Under the pieces are notes generated by a model. That model searched no databases. It saw nothing but the letters and a program-made list of their open reading frames with translations, and had not been told where the DNA came from. Of a stretch of 64,000 bases of DNA, positions 35,251 to 46,030 are shown piece after piece (positions within the stretch are counted from its first letter, which is position 1; each line of letters opens with the position of its first letter). Source of the stretch: an uncultured Cohaesibacter sp. (GTDB taxonomy: Bacteria > Pseudomonadota > Alphaproteobacteria > Rhizobiales > Cohaesibacteraceae); contig NZ_OY762905.1 of NCBI RefSeq assembly GCF_963666525.1, positions 2,462,001-2,526,000 on the forward strand. The letters run 5' to 3'. The translations under genes were made by a program, and so were the position numbers.

Positions 35251-37380
35251 TTAGTCTTCCTTCTTCTCTTCCTGTTTCATCTCTTCACCGGTTTCCTGAT
35301 CAACCACTTTCATGGACAGGCGAACCTTGCCGCGATCATCAAAGCCGAGCAGTTTGACGAAGACACTATCGCCTTCCTTCACAACGTCGGTCACCTTGTT
35401 GGTGCGCTGCGGGGTCAGCTGGGAGATGTGAACCAGGCCATCGCGGGCGCCGAAGAAGTTCACGAATGCACCAAAGTCAACGGTCTTGACGACCTTGCCC
35501 TTGTAGATCGCGCCAACCTCAGGTTCGGCAGCAATGGAGTTGATCCAGTTGATCGCTGCGGTGATGGCTGCACCGTCGGAAGAAGCAACCTTGATGGTGC
35601 CGTCGTCGCTGATGTCGACCTTGGCGCCGGTTTTCTCGACGATTTCGCGGATGACCTTGCCGCCGGAACCGATGACTTCACGGATCTTGTCGACCGCGAT
35701 CTTCAGGGTTTCGATGCGCGGTGCAAACTCGCCAACTTCCGGACGGGCTTCGCCGAGGGCCTTGCTCATTTCGCCCAGAATGTGGAGACGGCCACCTTTG
35801 GCCTGCTCCAGAGCGACCTTCATGATCTCTTCGGTGATACCGTCGATCTTGATGTCCATCTGCAGCGAGGTGATGCCTTCAGACGTACCGGCAACCTTGA
35901 AGTCCATGTCGCCGAGGTGATCTTCGTCACCAAGGATGTCGGAAAGAACAGCAAAGTCGTCGCCTTCCTTGATCAGGCCCATTGCGATACCGGCAACAGG
36001 AGCCTTCAGAGGAACGCCCGCATCCATCAGCGCCAGAGAGGTGCCGCAAACGGTCGCCATGGAAGAGGAGCCGTTGGATTCGGTGATGTCGGAAACAACA
36101 CGCAGGGTGTAAGGGAATTCATGATGGGCAGGCAGCATCGGATGAACGGCGCGCCATGCCAGCTTGCCATGACCGATTTCGCGACGGCCCGGAGAGCCGA
36201 TACGACCAGCTTCACCAACCGAGAACGGAGGGAAGTTGTAATGCAGCAGGAAGGTTTCCTTGTAGGTGCCAGCCAGCGAATCGACGAACTGTTCGTCATC
36301 GCCGGTGCCCAGCGTGGCAACGACCAGAGCCTGCGTTTCACCGCGGGTGAACAGGGCAGAACCGTGGGTGCGCGGCAGCTTGCCAACTTCGGAAACGATC
36401 GGGCGAACGGTCTTCAGATCGCGGCCGTCGATGCGGCTGCCGGTCTTGATGATCTGACCGCGAACGATCTTGGCTTCTGCCTTCTTGAACAGGTCGCCGA
36501 CAACAACAGCGTCTGCTGCGTTTTCGTCTTCCGGGTTGCACAGGGCAGCCATGACCTTTGCCTTGGCAGCGTCAACAGCGGCATAGCGCTCGGTCTTGGC
36601 AGCGATCTTGAAAGCGGCCTGCAGGTCTTCGCCAGCGATGTCTTCAACCTTGGCAGCCAGCTCGGAATAGTCCGGCATGGAGAACGCACGTGGTTCCTTG
36701 GCAGCCTTTTCAGCCAGACGGATGATGGCTTCAATGACCGGCTGGAAACCGCGGTGACCGAACATCACGGCGTTCAGCATGGTTTCTTCGGACAGGTTCT
36801 GGGCTTCGGATTCCACCATCAGAACGGCGTCATTGGTACCGGCAACAACCAGATCCAGCTTGCTGTCTTCCATCTGGTCGATGCCCGGGTTGAGCACGAA
36901 TTCGTCGTTGATCAGGCCGACGCGAGCGCCGCCGATCGGGCCCATGAAGGGAACGCCGGAAATGCACAGTGCTGCGGAAGCCGCAACCATGGCCAGAATG
37001 TCCGGGTCATTGACCATGTCATGGCTGACAACGGTAACGATCACCTGGGTTTCGCATTTGTAGCCATCGACGAACAGCGGACGGATCGGGCGGTCGATCA
37101 GACGGGAAACGAGGGTTTCCTTTTCGCTCGGACGGCCTTCACGCTTGAAATAGCCACCCGGGATCTTGCCGGCAGCGTAGGTCTTTTCCTGATAGTTTAC
37201 GGTCAGGGGGAAGAAGTCGAGGCCCGGCTTGGGCTGTTTGGCGGAAACAACGGTTGCCAGAACAGTGGTTTCGCCGAGGGAAGCCAGGACTGCGCCGTCT
37301 GCCTGACGCGCAATCTGACCGGTTTCCAGAACGAGCTTCTGCCCGCCCCAATCGATTTCTTCACGTTGAATATCGAACAT
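35251..37380 (-). CDS. pnp: Polyribonucleotide nucleotidyltransferase (PNPase)
   Basis: PNPase degrades RNA 3'-5' by phosphorolysis and is a degradosome component. From ATG 37380, with AAAGGA six bases upstream, the product is 709 residues: RNase PH-like domain 1, helical domain, RNase PH-like domain 2 ([28 protein letters not shown]), then KH ([20 protein letters not shown]) and S1 ([21 protein letters not shown]) domains and an acidic Glu/Lys tail. A frame 16 codons longer lacks a ribosome site. It is the last gene of the rbfA-truB-rpsO-pnp run; the upstream gap has several hairpins. Confidence 0.98.
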   Translation of the reverse strand: MFDIQREEIDWGGQKLVLETGQIARQADGAVLASLGETTVLATVVSAKQPKPGLDFFPLTVNYQEKTYAAGKIPGGYFKREGRPSEKETLVSRLIDRPIRPLFVDGYKCETQVIVTVVSHDMVNDPDILAMVAASAALCISGVPFMGPIGGARVGLINDEFVLNPGIDQMEDSKLDLVVAGTNDAVLMVESEAQNLSEETMLNAVMFGHRGFQPVIEAIIRLAEKAAKEPRAFSMPDYSELAAKVEDIAGEDLQAAFKIAAKTERYAAVDAAKAKVMAALCNPEDENAADAVVVGDLFKKAEAKIVRGQIIKTGSRIDGRDLKTVRPIVSEVGKLPRTHGSALFTRGETQALVVATLGTGDDEQFVDSLAGTYKETFLLHYNFPPFSVGEAGRIGSPGRREIGHGKLAWRAVHPMLPAHHEFPYTLRVVSDITESNGSSSMATVCGTSLALMDAGVPLKAPVAGIAMGLIKEGDDFAVLSDILGDEDHLGDMDFKVAGTSEGITSLQMDIKIDGITEEIMKVALEQAKGGRLHILGEMSKALGEARPEVGEFAPRIETLKIAVDKIREVIGSGGKVIREIVEKTGAKVDISDDGTIKVASSDGAAITAAINWINSIAAEPEVGAIYKGKVVKTVDFGAFVNFFGARDGLVHISQLTPQRTNKVTDVVKEGDSVFVKLLGFDDRGKVRLSMKVVDQETGEEMKQEEKKED

Positions 37381-37396
37381 GGAATGTCCTTTCTTG

Positions 37397-37429
37397 GATG
37401 CTCCGGCACATCGGACATAAAGGAGCATC
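37397..37429 (-). promoter_or_regulatory. Hairpin in the pnp leader next to the ribosome site
   Basis: GATGCTCC (37397-37404) and GGAGCATC (37422-37429) form a perfect 8-bp stem over a 17-nt loop, ending 16 nt before the pnp ATG. In E. coli the pnp leader hairpin is cut by RNase III and mediates PNPase autoregulation; a similar role here is inference. Confidence 0.45.
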
Positions 37430-37609
37430 AGACTGAATTTCTTTGGTCACGGGCAAGACAACGAGCAGCTCCAGCACCTATGGTGCTTGATGAAAGCGGC
37501 TGGCAATCCTGCCTGTGAACGATGATGAATCAGGTCATCCGATAGCACTGATTCTGTTTAACCACTCTGGCAACCATATGCCAGAGCAACGGAAGGGTTT
37601 CCCCTTGGG

Positions 37610-37645
37610 GCATTCGTTCACGCTCACGAGCGGAACAGCGAATGC
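37610..37645 (-). repeat. Long imperfect stem-loop between rpsO and pnp
   Basis: GCATTCG (37610-37616) pairs with CGAATGC (37639-37645); inside, TTC/GAA and CGCTC (37621-37625)/GAGCG (37628-37632) continue the stem with a small bulge on each side, about 15 bp in all. No T-run follows, so it is more like an RNase III-type processing site than a terminator. Confidence 0.5.
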
Positions 37646-37717
37646 GTACGATCTGTTGGTAACGCCAAACCCGTTAACAAAATAAAAGCAACAGTGAAAG
37701 GCGGATCGCACAATATG

Positions 37718-37748
37718 AAAACGCGGCGACCAGCAGGCCACCGCGTTT
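37718..37748 (-). terminator. Terminator-like hairpin after rpsO
   Basis: AAAACGCGG (37718-37726) pairs with CCGCGTTT (37741-37748), 10 bp after the rpsO stop; on the minus strand it ends in TTTT. It probably reduces readthrough into pnp. Confidence 0.65.
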
Positions 37749-37757
37749 ATCAGAGAA

Positions 37758-38027
37758 TTAACGACGCAGTCCGAGACGCTCGATCAGAGACTGATACCGT
37801 GCTTCGTCCTTGGCCTTGACATAGTCAAGCAGTTTACGACGCTGGGAAACCAGTTTCAGGAGGCCACGACGGGAGTGGTTGTCTTTCTTGTGAGACTTGA
37901 AATGCTCGGTCAGATTGGCAATCCGCTCGGAAAGAACTGCGACCTGTACCTCTGGGGAACCGGTATCGCCTTCTTTGGTGGCGTATTCCTTGATGAGTTC
38001 TTGCTTGCGTTCAGCAGTAATCGACAT
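37758..38027 (-). CDS. rpsO: 30S ribosomal protein S15
   Basis: S15 binds the central domain of 16S rRNA and bridges to the large subunit. The 89-residue product starts [16 protein letters not shown] and contains [39 protein letters not shown] and ends [12 protein letters not shown], matching S15 in full. An AAGGAG site precedes it, overlapping the end of truB (11 bp gap). Usual order truB-rpsO-pnp. Confidence 0.98.
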   Translation of the reverse strand: MSITAERKQELIKEYATKEGDTGSPEVQVAVLSERIANLTEHFKSHKKDNHSRRGLLKLVSQRRKLLDYVKAKDEARYQSLIERLGLRR

Positions 38028-38038
38028 CGGTTTCTCCT

Positions 38039-39085
38039 TTAGTTATTTGGCTCGGCATCGCTCGAAAAGTCGGGCTGATGCTCGGGCAGATTGAAGACGC
38101 GCCTAGGCCAGAGTTCTCCTTCGATCACCTCACAGATGGCCACCAGCAAACCTGCATGCATGGCCGAAATGTGACCGTCGATCGGAGCTTCCTGTCCACG
38201 CAGCAATACCGATTGACCTCGGCGTAGTCTTGCTGCGGCATTCCTGTTTATGGCCAGAGCCGGGATGTCGTCCAGCGCGGTCTCAACGGGAAGCAAGGCA
38301 GTGGCGAGCCCGGGCTCGCCGGGCGCACTATGGCTCAACTGTTCCAGATCGTCCAGCGAAATAAGCATTTCTTCGGTAAATGGTCCGGAAATGAGCCGAC
38401 GCAGGGCTATGACATGGCCGCGCGTACCAAGATGCCGCCCAATATCCCGAGCCAGCGACCTGACATAGGTCCCCTTGGAACATTCGGCGACAAAAACTGC
38501 AGTATCCTCGTCCGGGGCTTCGAGCAGCTCCAGATGATGGATGGTCACCGGACGGGCGGCGAGATTGACCTCTTCGCCGTCGCGCGCCAGATCATAGGCG
38601 CGTTCTCCGTTGACCTTGATGGCCGAGAAGGCAGGGGGAACCTGCATGATCTCGCCTGAAAAATGCTCAAGGGCTTCTTCGATTTCCTCTTCGGTCGGGC
38701 GATGGGCCGAGCTGTCGATCAGCTCCCCTTCAGCGTCGTCCGTGGAGGTTTCCTCGCCCCAGCGCACAGTGAATTCATATTCCTTGAAGCCGTCCATGAC
38801 GAAGGAGACGGTCTTGGTGGCCTCACCGATGGCAATGGGTAGGCAACCGGACGCCAGCGGGTCAAGGGTCCCGGCGTGACCAGCCTTCTTGACGTTGAAA
38901 ATGCGCTTGATCGCGCCAACGGCCTGGGTGGAAGTCATGTTGAGCGGCTTGTCCAGTGCGATCCAGCCATGCACGTCGGTCCGACGCTTGGCACGGAACT
39001 GTTGCTTCTTCTGCTTCTTGGGGCGTGGTGCTTCGCCGTCCTGCTGGCTGGCAACAGGCTGTTCGATGATCTGATTGTCGCTCAT
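38039..39085 (-). CDS. truB: tRNA pseudouridine(55) synthase TruB
   Basis: TruB makes pseudouridine 55 in the T-loop of most tRNAs and also acts as a tRNA chaperone. The 348-residue protein has the catalytic Asp75 in [42 protein letters not shown] and [10 protein letters not shown], with the C-terminal PUA-like extension. A basic 35-residue N-terminal extension ([13 protein letters not shown]) precedes the conserved GWIALDKP. Its ATG overlaps the rbfA stop by 4 bp, implying translational coupling. Confidence 0.97.
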   Translation of the reverse strand: MSDNQIIEQPVASQQDGEAPRPKKQKKQQFRAKRRTDVHGWIALDKPLNMTSTQAVGAIKRIFNVKKAGHAGTLDPLASGCLPIAIGEATKTVSFVMDGFKEYEFTVRWGEETSTDDAEGELIDSSAHRPTEEEIEEALEHFSGEIMQVPPAFSAIKVNGERAYDLARDGEEVNLAARPVTIHHLELLEAPDEDTAVFVAECSKGTYVRSLARDIGRHLGTRGHVIALRRLISGPFTEEMLISLDDLEQLSHSAPGEPGLATALLPVETALDDIPALAINRNAAARLRRGQSVLLRGQEAPIDGHISAMHAGLLVAICEVIEGELWPRRVFNLPEHQPDFSSDAEPNN

Positions 39086-39537
39086 GACTGCTCCTGCCCG
39101 TCGTCGTCCATCTCGTCTTCATTGTCAGCTGGAGCATCGTCATGATGCAGGTCCCGCTGGACAAGCGGCGAGTTGAGCAGGGCGTCAATGCGCGAGGCTT
39201 CATCGAAGGTCTCGTCATAGCGGAAGCGCAGATCGGGTGTGTGCTTGAGTGTCAGGTCGCGTCCCAGACGGCCACGCAGGAATTTCTTGTGGCTGTTGAG
39301 GGCTTCGACCACGGCATCTTCCTGACCGGGCGCACCGAGCGGCATGACGAAGGCGGTAGCCAGCGTCAGGTCCGGACTCATGCGCACCTCGGCGATCGAG
39401 ATGACGAATTTCTCGAGGAACGGATCGATGATTTCGCCCCGGGTAAGGCATTCGGATAAGGATTTTCGCACCAGCTCGCCAACGCGCAACTGACGCTGGG
39501 ACGACATACCGCCGCCCTTTCGAGAACCACGTCCCAT
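39082..39537 (-). CDS. rbfA: Ribosome-binding factor A
   Basis: RbfA is a late 30S maturation factor, important in the cold. From ATG 39537 it has 151 residues with the KH-type core: [36 protein letters not shown], and [24 protein letters not shown], which is diagnostic. ATG 39507 (MSSQRQ) is an alternative start with an upstream AAAGGG. A very acidic tail closes the protein. It overlaps truB by 4 bp; the 150-bp gap to infB contains a strong hairpin. Confidence 0.93.
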   Translation of the reverse strand: MGRGSRKGGGMSSQRQLRVGELVRKSLSECLTRGEIIDPFLEKFVISIAEVRMSPDLTLATAFVMPLGAPGQEDAVVEALNSHKKFLRGRLGRDLTLKHTPDLRFRYDETFDEASRIDALLNSPLVQRDLHHDDAPADNEDEMDDDGQEQS

Positions 39538-39628
39538 AATATATCCCAAAAGTTGGAGGCCATGGGCGGGATTGGACCGGCCAGACCTGGAAACACGGAG
39601 CCATGAGGCTACACGCGTTACATATAGG

Positions 39629-39665
39629 AAAAACGGCAAAGGTCAAGGGAAACCCTTGACCTTTG
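39629..39665 (-). terminator. Perfect 13-bp hairpin between infB and rbfA
   Basis: CAAAGGTCAAGGG (39637-39649) and CCCTTGACCTTTG (39653-39665) pair with no mismatch around AAA. On the minus strand it is followed by CCG and then TTTTT, so it can act as a terminator 26 bp after the infB stop, splitting infB from rbfA-truB-rpsO-pnp. Confidence 0.7.
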
Positions 39666-39690
39666 TTGATTTGCGTTAGGAGCCGCAGCT

Positions 39691-42597
39691 CTAGAGCGAT
39701 CTTGCGATCTCTTCGACGCGGAAGCACTCGATCTGATCGCCGGCCCTGAGGTCCTGATAGCCTTCAAAGGCCATGCCGCATTCCTGACCCACATGCACTT
39801 CCTTGACCTCGTCCTTGAAGCGCTTGAGGGTGGAAAGCTTGCCGGTGTGGATGACGACGTTGTCGCGCAGCAGGCGCACGCCGGTTCCACGTTCCACGAC
39901 ACCTTCGGTGACGCGGCAACCTGCGACCTTGCCGACCTTGGAAATGTTGAACACTTCCAGGATTTCGGCGTAGCCGATGAATGTTTCGCGAACTTCCGGG
40001 CTGAGCATGCCGGACATCGCCGCTTTCACATCATCGGTAAGATCGTAGATGATGTTGTAATAGCGGATCTCGACACCCTTCTGCTCGGCTGCCATCTTGG
40101 CCTGTGCGTTGGCACGGACGTTGAAGGCGATGATCGGAGCGCCGGAGGCGGAGGCAAGGGTCACGTCGGATTCGGTCACACCGCCAACACCGGAGTGCAG
40201 GATCTGAACCGATACCTCGTCGTTGCCGATGGCTTCCAGAGCACCGATGATGGCTTCGACAGAACCCTTCACGTCGCCCTTGATGACCAGCGGGAAGGAC
40301 TGGCTGTCGCCGCTTTCCCTCAGGTTGCTGAGCATCTGTTCCAGAGAACCGCGGTTTGCCTTGGCAGCTGCCAGGTCCTTGTTCTTGCGGATACGGTAGT
40401 CGGTGATCTCGCGAGCACGGCCTTCCGTTTCCACCACGGCGAACTGGTCACCAGCGTCCGGTGCTGCATCGAAACCGAGAATCTCGACCGGCTTGGACGG
40501 TTCGGCAACGTCAACCTTTTCGCCCGTGTCATCGATGAGCGCGCGGACCTTGCCCCACTGCTCGCCAGCAACAACAATGTCGCCGACTTTCAGCGTGCCG
40601 TTCTGAACCAGAACGGTGGCAACCGGGCCACGACCCTTGTCGAGCTTGGCTTCGACCACGATACCGTCTGCGGTACGATCCGGGTTCGCCTTCAGTTCAA
40701 GCATTTCGGACTGCATGAGGATGGTTTCGAGAAGGTCATCCAGATGCAGTTTCTGTTTGGCAGAAACCTCGACTTCGAGAACGTCGCCGCCCATGCCTTC
40801 AACAAAGACACCATGCTGCAGCAGCTCGTTGCGAACCCGTGACGGGTCGGCGGCTGGCAGGTCGATCTTGTTGATGGCAACAATGATCGGCACTTCGGCA
40901 GCGCGGGCATGGTTGATTGCTTCGATCGTCTGCGGCATCACGCCGTCGTCGGCAGCAACCACCAGAATGACGATATCGGTCGACTGGGCACCACGGGCAC
41001 GCATCTCGGTAAAGGCGGCGTGGCCCGGAGTATCGATGAAGGTGATCTTCTGACCGTTCTGTTCAACCTGATAGGCACCGATATGCTGGGTGATTCCACC
41101 GGCTTCCCCTTTCACCACGTTGGCGTGGCGAATGGCGTCCAGAAGCGAGGTCTTGCCGTGGTCGACGTGGCCCATGATGGTGACCACTGCCGGACGGGAT
41201 ACCAGATCATCCTCGCTGTCGCTGTTGTCATAGAGACCTTCTTCAACGTCCGCTGCGGAAACGCGCTTGACGGTATGGCCGAGTTCCTCGGCAACCAGCT
41301 GCGCGGTATCGGCATCCAGAACGTCGACGGTCTTGACCATCATGCCCTGCTTCATCAGGATCTTGATGACATCGACGGCGCGTTCGGTCATGCGCTGTGC
41401 CAGTTCCTGTACCGTGATGGTTTCAGGAATGATCACTTCGCGGAAGACCTTTTCACGCTGAACATCATTCATCGCACCCTTTTGCTTCGCACGACGACGA
41501 CGCATGGAGGCCAGTGACCGTTCGCGCTGTTCTTCGGTGTTGAGTGCGTTGGTCAGCGTCAACTTGCCACGACGACGGTCATCCGTGCGCGGCTTGGCTG
41601 GCGGAGCAACCCGGGCGGCTTCTTCCACACGCGGCTTTTTCGGCACGGGCTTGAGTGTCTTCGCACCCGGCTTGCCTTCGGCAGCCGCGTCCGGAGCGAT
41701 GAAGCTGTCGCCGGCGACCGTGCGCACACCACCGCGCTGCGGACGGTTGATCTTGGCACCCGGACGGGCACCTGAGCGATCATCGTCTTCATCGCGACGG
41801 CCACGAGGCTTGACGGGACGCTTGTCGTCGCCTTCCTTGGCTTCGCTGCGGGCCGGACGCTCGGGATGCTTGCCGTTGCGCTCGTGCTTGACGGGCTTCT
41901 TGGCCTGAGCCGGCTGTTCCTTGCTGGCGGTGTCGGCTTCTTCAGTCTTGACCTCGACCGGCTCGACCTTGGCTTCTTCGCGGGCCTTGCGTTCGTCTTC
42001 AGCCTTCTTGGCAGCAGCAGCGGCCTCTTCGGCCTTGCGCTTGGCTTCTTCTTCGACCTTGCGACGGGCCTCTTCTTCAGCCTGGCGAGCGGCATCGGCC
42101 TTGCGTTTGGCTTCGTCCTCTTTCTTGCGCTGTTCCATCTCGCGCGCGCGGACTTTCGCCGCTTCAAGCGCTTGAAGGCGTTTCGCATTCTCGGAAGAAG
42201 TCAGGTTGCGCTGTCCAGACGGGTTGTTGCCACCACCCTGATTCTGGCCATTGCCGTTACGGTTGCGCTGACGCTGTCCGCGCCCACCGTTGTTGCCCTT
42301 GCCCTGATTGCCAGCTTGGCCGCCACCGGAACGCTGTTCCGGGGTTTGAGCCGATGCCGGACCAGAGTCAGCAGAAGGCTGTTCGCTGGGTGCAGTCTCC
42401 GTTGCAGGCTTGCCAGCCACAGCGGGTTTGGCATCGCCCGGTGCAGTGAAGCGCCGCTTTCGCTTTTCAACGACAACCGCCTTCGATCGGCCATGAGAAA
42501 AGCTCTGGCGTACGGTGCCTTGCCCCACATTTTTGCCCAGAGACAATGTCTTTTTCTCTGATGGGCTATTGTTGTCGCTGCTGTTTTCGTTGCTCAT
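39691..42597 (-). CDS. infB: Translation initiation factor IF-2
   Basis: IF-2 is the GTPase that places initiator tRNA and joins the subunits. The 968-residue protein has a long low-complexity N-terminus (Gly/Asn/Gln-rich about 100-150; Lys/Glu/Ala coiled-coil about 165-230; charged linker), IF2_N ([22 protein letters not shown]), then G1 [10 protein letters not shown]3 DTPGHAAF, G4 NKID and the C-terminal beta-barrels ending [14 protein letters not shown] 42597 is used; a TTG at 42627 would add ten residues. Member of rimP-nusA-ylxR-infB; ylxR overlaps that longer frame but not this one. Confidence 0.97.
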   Translation of the reverse strand: MSNENSSDNNSPSEKKTLSLGKNVGQGTVRQSFSHGRSKAVVVEKRKRRFTAPGDAKPAVAGKPATETAPSEQPSADSGPASAQTPEQRSGGGQAGNQGKGNNGGRGQRQRNRNGNGQNQGGGNNPSGQRNLTSSENAKRLQALEAAKVRAREMEQRKKEDEAKRKADAARQAEEEARRKVEEEAKRKAEEAAAAAKKAEDERKAREEAKVEPVEVKTEEADTASKEQPAQAKKPVKHERNGKHPERPARSEAKEGDDKRPVKPRGRRDEDDDRSGARPGAKINRPQRGGVRTVAGDSFIAPDAAAEGKPGAKTLKPVPKKPRVEEAARVAPPAKPRTDDRRRGKLTLTNALNTEEQRERSLASMRRRRAKQKGAMNDVQREKVFREVIIPETITVQELAQRMTERAVDVIKILMKQGMMVKTVDVLDADTAQLVAEELGHTVKRVSAADVEEGLYDNSDSEDDLVSRPAVVTIMGHVDHGKTSLLDAIRHANVVKGEAGGITQHIGAYQVEQNGQKITFIDTPGHAAFTEMRARGAQSTDIVILVVAADDGVMPQTIEAINHARAAEVPIIVAINKIDLPAADPSRVRNELLQHGVFVEGMGGDVLEVEVSAKQKLHLDDLLETILMQSEMLELKANPDRTADGIVVEAKLDKGRGPVATVLVQNGTLKVGDIVVAGEQWGKVRALIDDTGEKVDVAEPSKPVEILGFDAAPDAGDQFAVVETEGRAREITDYRIRKNKDLAAAKANRGSLEQMLSNLRESGDSQSFPLVIKGDVKGSVEAIIGALEAIGNDEVSVQILHSGVGGVTESDVTLASASGAPIIAFNVRANAQAKMAAEQKGVEIRYYNIIYDLTDDVKAAMSGMLSPEVRETFIGYAEILEVFNISKVGKVAGCRVTEGVVERGTGVRLLRDNVVIHTGKLSTLKRFKDEVKEVHVGQECGMAFEGYQDLRAGDQIECFRVEEIARSL

Positions 42598-42614
42598 TTC
42601 TCGGTCAATACCCT

Positions 42615-43280
42615 TCACTGCCCCCAAGTGGAGGCCTGTCCAGCAGACCGGTCGTCCGGGCCGCTGCTAGAATCCGGTTCAATTGGTTGCGAATAGGCAT
42701 CAAGCATCGCAACCTGTTTGATGAAGCTCCCGCTCGCCGAACCGGCGAGCAAGGCAGCATGTACCACATTTCCATACCCAAGCGCGGTGCTTAACGCCTC
42801 AGCGCTGAATCTGCGAACAACGGGTAATTCGCAGTCGCTGCCATAATGGCGTCGTACGGCCTGAGCCAGTTTTTTCTGTCCATCCTCTGCGGCATCTGCC
42901 GCATGTATTAGTCCAATTGCACCCCTTTGTGCAATGGACGTTTCGACCTTTGCAAATCCGGTTATGATCTGACCGGCCTTGCGTGTCATGGAAAGGGCAG
43001 ACAGACACCCCTTTTCCATCAGGTCCGTGACGAGCTGATCAAGGCCATCACATTTTTGCACCTTCTGTTTGAAGCCGCGGGCAAACAATCCCTTGTCTGC
43101 CGCCTGCTTCACCAGATCCTGCCGAGCCGTTACCCAGACACCGCGCCCGGGTAACCGCATTTTCAAATCTGGAACAACACTGAGATCGGGAGCCAGAACA
43201 AACCGTATCATTTGGTCTTTGGGAAGGCTTTCCCGTGTCACCAGACATTGTCTTGTCGTCTGTTCGCTCTTTTGCGGCAC
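42615..43280 (-). CDS. YlxR-domain RNA-binding protein with L7Ae-like C-terminus
   Basis: RNA-binding protein of the nusA-infB operon; some YlxR proteins bind RNase P RNA or affect its activity. The 221-residue product has the DUF448/YlxR domain (about 8-75: [19 protein letters not shown] ... GRGVWV) and an L7Ae-like domain (about 90-180, [21 protein letters not shown]). The two-domain form is typical of alphaproteobacteria; Firmicutes encode the two parts separately. Lies between nusA (76 bp) and infB (17 bp). Confidence 0.9.
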   Translation of the reverse strand: MPQKSEQTTRQCLVTRESLPKDQMIRFVLAPDLSVVPDLKMRLPGRGVWVTARQDLVKQAADKGLFARGFKQKVQKCDGLDQLVTDLMEKGCLSALSMTRKAGQIITGFAKVETSIAQRGAIGLIHAADAAEDGQKKLAQAVRRHYGSDCELPVVRRFSAEALSTALGYGNVVHAALLAGSASGSFIKQVAMLDAYSQPIEPDSSSGPDDRSAGQASTWGQ

Positions 43281-43356
43281 GGTTTATCCTCTCAAGGCCA
43301 TTTTTGTCAAATCCTGTCGCAATTCAATTGCATTTCCGCGACGGAAGTGAACGGTT

Positions 43357-45093
43357 TCAGTCTTTTTCCTCTTCTTCAGAGCCTTCTTCCTCATCTTCAT
43401 CGGAAGCGTCATCGTCTTCGAAGTCGTCTGCCTCGCTGTCATCAGCCTCGATGTCGTCGGACATCTCGTCGGTCAGATCGATTTCATCGTCGTCTTCGGC
43501 TTCCATCTGTTCATATTCGGCTGCTTCCTCTTCGCTCAGCAGCTCGGAGGGATCAATCCAGCCAGCTGCAACGCGGGTCAGCATGATGATGTCTTCGGCT
43601 TCCTGGCGCGAAATGTCAAAATCGGACAAGACGCCCTTGAAGCGTTTGACTTCGCCATTGTGCCGTTCGGTCCAGCCGACCAGATCGTCGGTTGCGCAGC
43701 CGGCAAGATCTTCGATGGTCTTGATACCGTCATGGCCAAGAGCCACCAGCATTGGCAGTGTCAGGCCGGAAATTTCCAGCAGATCATCGGAAACGCCAAG
43801 AGCGATACGCTCTTCATTCTGCTTTTCCGCTTCCGCTTCGAGATATTCGTTGGCGCGTCTCTGGATTTCCAGAGCGGTGTCTTCGTCAAAGCCTTCGATA
43901 TCGGAGACTTCGCTTGCATCCACATAGGCCACTTCCTCGATCGAGGTAAAGCCTTCGGAAGCAAGAAGCTGTGCCACGATGTCATCCACGTCAAGAGCCT
44001 GCATGAACAGCTGGGCACGTTCGTTGAATTCCTTCTGGCGACGTTCGGATTCTTCTTCCTCGGTCATGATGTCGATGTCCCAGCCGGTCAGCTGGGAAGC
44101 AAGACGCACATTCTGACCGCGGCGGCCGATGGCCAGAGACAGCTGGTCATTCGGTACGACGACCTCGATCCGCTCGCTGTCTTCGTCCAGCACCACCTTG
44201 GCCACTTCAGCTGGCTGCAGGGCGTTGACGATGAAGGTCGCAGGATCTTCGGACCACGGAATGATATCGATCTTCTCGCCTTGCAGCTCGTTGACCACGG
44301 CCTGCACGCGAGATCCGCGCATACCCACGCAGGCACCGACCGGATCAATTGAACTGTCACTGGAAACGACGGCGATCTTGGCACGGGAGCCAGGATCACG
44401 CGCTACCGACTTGATGGTAATGATACCATCATAGATCTCCGGCACTTCCTGTGCAAACAACTTCGCCATGAACTGTGGATGTGTTCTGGACAGGAAGATC
44501 TGCGGGCCACGCTGTTCGCGGCGGACATCATAGATGATGGCGCGAATGCGGTCGCCCGGACGGAAGGCCTCGCGGGCGATCAGTTCGTCACGGCGGACAA
44601 TGGCTTCACTGCCAGCCAGATCGACCGTCACGTTGCCATATTCGACGCGCTTGACCTGACCGTTGACGATATCGAACTGACGGTCCTTGAATTCGTCATA
44701 CTGGTGATCACGCTCGGCTTCTCGAACCTTCTGCACGATGACCTGCTTGGCAGACTGTGCTGAGATGCGACCAAACTCAAGCGGCGGCAGCTGATCGGAT
44801 ACGATGTCGCCGATCTGGGCGTCCGGCTTCTTTTCCTTGGCGTCAACCAGCGAAATCTGGGTGGCGTAATCCTCAACCACGTCAACAACTTCCAGCAGCC
44901 GCTCAAGGCGGGTTTCGCCGGTGCGCGGGTTGATGGTTGCCTTGATTTCGGTCTCCTGACCATAACGGGAGCGCGCCGCTTTCTGGATCGCGTCCTCCAT
45001 GGCCCCGATCACGATCATGCGATCAATCGACTTTTCGCGCGCCACAGCATCTGCGATTTGCAAAAGTTCAAGACGGTTTGCACTGATTGCCAT
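43357..45093 (-). CDS. nusA: Transcription termination/antitermination protein NusA
   Basis: NusA binds RNA polymerase and nascent RNA and modulates pausing, termination and antitermination. The 578-residue product has the N-terminal domain, S1 (QFDIVNGQVKRVEYGNVTVDL), two KH domains (DPVGACVGMRGSRVQAV; LSLAIGRRGQNVRLASQLTGW), two C-terminal acidic-repeat HhH units (about 365-500), and a very acidic tail of about 55 Asp/Glu-rich residues. Second gene of rimP-nusA-ylxR-infB, 12 bp after rimP. Confidence 0.97.
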   Translation of the reverse strand: MAISANRLELLQIADAVAREKSIDRMIVIGAMEDAIQKAARSRYGQETEIKATINPRTGETRLERLLEVVDVVEDYATQISLVDAKEKKPDAQIGDIVSDQLPPLEFGRISAQSAKQVIVQKVREAERDHQYDEFKDRQFDIVNGQVKRVEYGNVTVDLAGSEAIVRRDELIAREAFRPGDRIRAIIYDVRREQRGPQIFLSRTHPQFMAKLFAQEVPEIYDGIITIKSVARDPGSRAKIAVVSSDSSIDPVGACVGMRGSRVQAVVNELQGEKIDIIPWSEDPATFIVNALQPAEVAKVVLDEDSERIEVVVPNDQLSLAIGRRGQNVRLASQLTGWDIDIMTEEEESERRQKEFNERAQLFMQALDVDDIVAQLLASEGFTSIEEVAYVDASEVSDIEGFDEDTALEIQRRANEYLEAEAEKQNEERIALGVSDDLLEISGLTLPMLVALGHDGIKTIEDLAGCATDDLVGWTERHNGEVKRFKGVLSDFDISRQEAEDIIMLTRVAAGWIDPSELLSEEEAAEYEQMEAEDDDEIDLTDEMSDDIEADDSEADDFEDDDASDEDEEEGSEEEEKD

Positions 45094-45105
45094 TGTCAGT
45101 GTCTC

Positions 45106-45711
45106 CTATTCGTGGCTGTCAGCATCGGTGGCTTCATCCACCTCGGCCGGTTCGGAGGGCTGAGCTTTGAGCGCCAGCTCCATGAGTTTATCGGTCATTA
45201 CAAGTTTGGCGTCAGCCAGATCCGAAAGCGGTAGACGCACGTTCGGATCACTGTCCTGCGGAGCATCCGGCAGGACCAGTTTCAGCATGTCTCCGTCCAC
45301 GCCATCGAGGAAACCGCGGTAGCGCCGGCGACCGTCAATCGGAACGGACAGTTCGATCTTGGCGTCGTGGCCGCTCCATGCGACGAAATCCCTGACGCGA
45401 ACAAGCGGACGGTCGATCCCGGGAGAGGAAACCTCAAGATAATACTCGCCGTCAATCGGATCTTCAACATCAAGCAGGGGAGAAAGGGCGCGCGATACGG
45501 TCTCGCAGCCATCAATCGTCATCGTGCCATCGGTTTCCTCGGCCATGATCTGCACGGTACAGCCATGCTGACCGGTGATTCTGACCCGAACCAGATCGAA
45601 GCCCAGATCCACGATCGCGGGTTCGACGATGCGGGCAATGCGTGCCTCCAGCCCCTTTTCGAGAACGAGGCGTGGCTCGGTTCCTGCTTTTACCTGACTG
45701 CTCTCAACCAT
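45106..45711 (-). CDS. rimP: Ribosome maturation factor RimP
   Basis: RimP assists 30S assembly. From ATG 45711 the product is 201 residues with [26 protein letters not shown], the family motif [14 protein letters not shown]-like [17 protein letters not shown], and [20 protein letters not shown], followed by the SH3-like C-terminal domain and an acidic tail. A start eight codons upstream (45735) is possible. First gene of the nusA operon, following a terminator at 45910-45942. Confidence 0.93.
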   Translation of the reverse strand: MVESSQVKAGTEPRLVLEKGLEARIARIVEPAIVDLGFDLVRVRITGQHGCTVQIMAEETDGTMTIDGCETVSRALSPLLDVEDPIDGEYYLEVSSPGIDRPLVRVRDFVAWSGHDAKIELSVPIDGRRRYRGFLDGVDGDMLKLVLPDAPQDSDPNVRLPLSDLADAKLVMTDKLMELALKAQPSEPAEVDEATDADSHE

Positions 45712-46030
45712 CGGGAAAGCCTGTCTCCATCTCACTGCACCGGGGTCCGTTTGCCTGGGCCGGGGTCGTTTAAAGTGAAGGCAACTGCTTTTCCGCTATG
45801 CGCCAGCCGCTGGGGCCTGTCGTTTCTCCCTTGGTGGAGACGGGACAGCATACCGGACGATCATCACCTGTTTAACCAGACCTGACTGCCGCATCGGTAC
45901 TTACCTAACAAAAAAGAGCGGGTCCTTGTCTTGGCCCACTCTAAACAGCATGTCTAGATTTTGAGACGTCTATACAACAGAAAGACCGCAAAAAGCAAGG
46001 GTTTTTACAGGTGTGACAGAAGAATCTCTT
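45712..46030. other. Upstream region of the rimP-nusA-infB operon
   Basis: About 320 bp. It holds the terminator after trmB (45910-45942) and, by eye, a weak minus-strand promoter TTAAAC-17-TATGCT near 45845-45875, plus a small TCTCC/GGAGA stem. No initiator tRNA gene, found here in E. coli, is present. Confidence 0.35.
45910..45942 (-). terminator. Terminator after trmB
   Basis: On the minus strand AGAGTGGG pairs with CCCGCTCT (45935-45942 and 45915-45922; one G-U pair), followed by a run of six T. It separates metK/trmB from the rimP operon. Confidence 0.75.

Larger units (their letters stand above)
37381..37757. other. rpsO-pnp intergenic region with several hairpins
   Basis: About 377 bp without a gene. 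Hairpins in minus-strand order: terminator-like (37718-37748), a long imperfect stem GCATTCG...CGAATGC with inner CGCTC/GAGCG (37610-37645), a perfect 8-bp stem CTCTGGCA/TGCCAGAG (37565-37586), AGCACC/GGTGCT (37473-37487) and the pnp leader hairpin (37397-37429). Confidence 0.6.

Noticed and set aside
35161-37518. Very long open frame (785 codons) antisense to pnp
   Set aside because: It is the mirror of pnp; the minus-strand protein is a complete PNPase, and the antisense translation shows no known domain.
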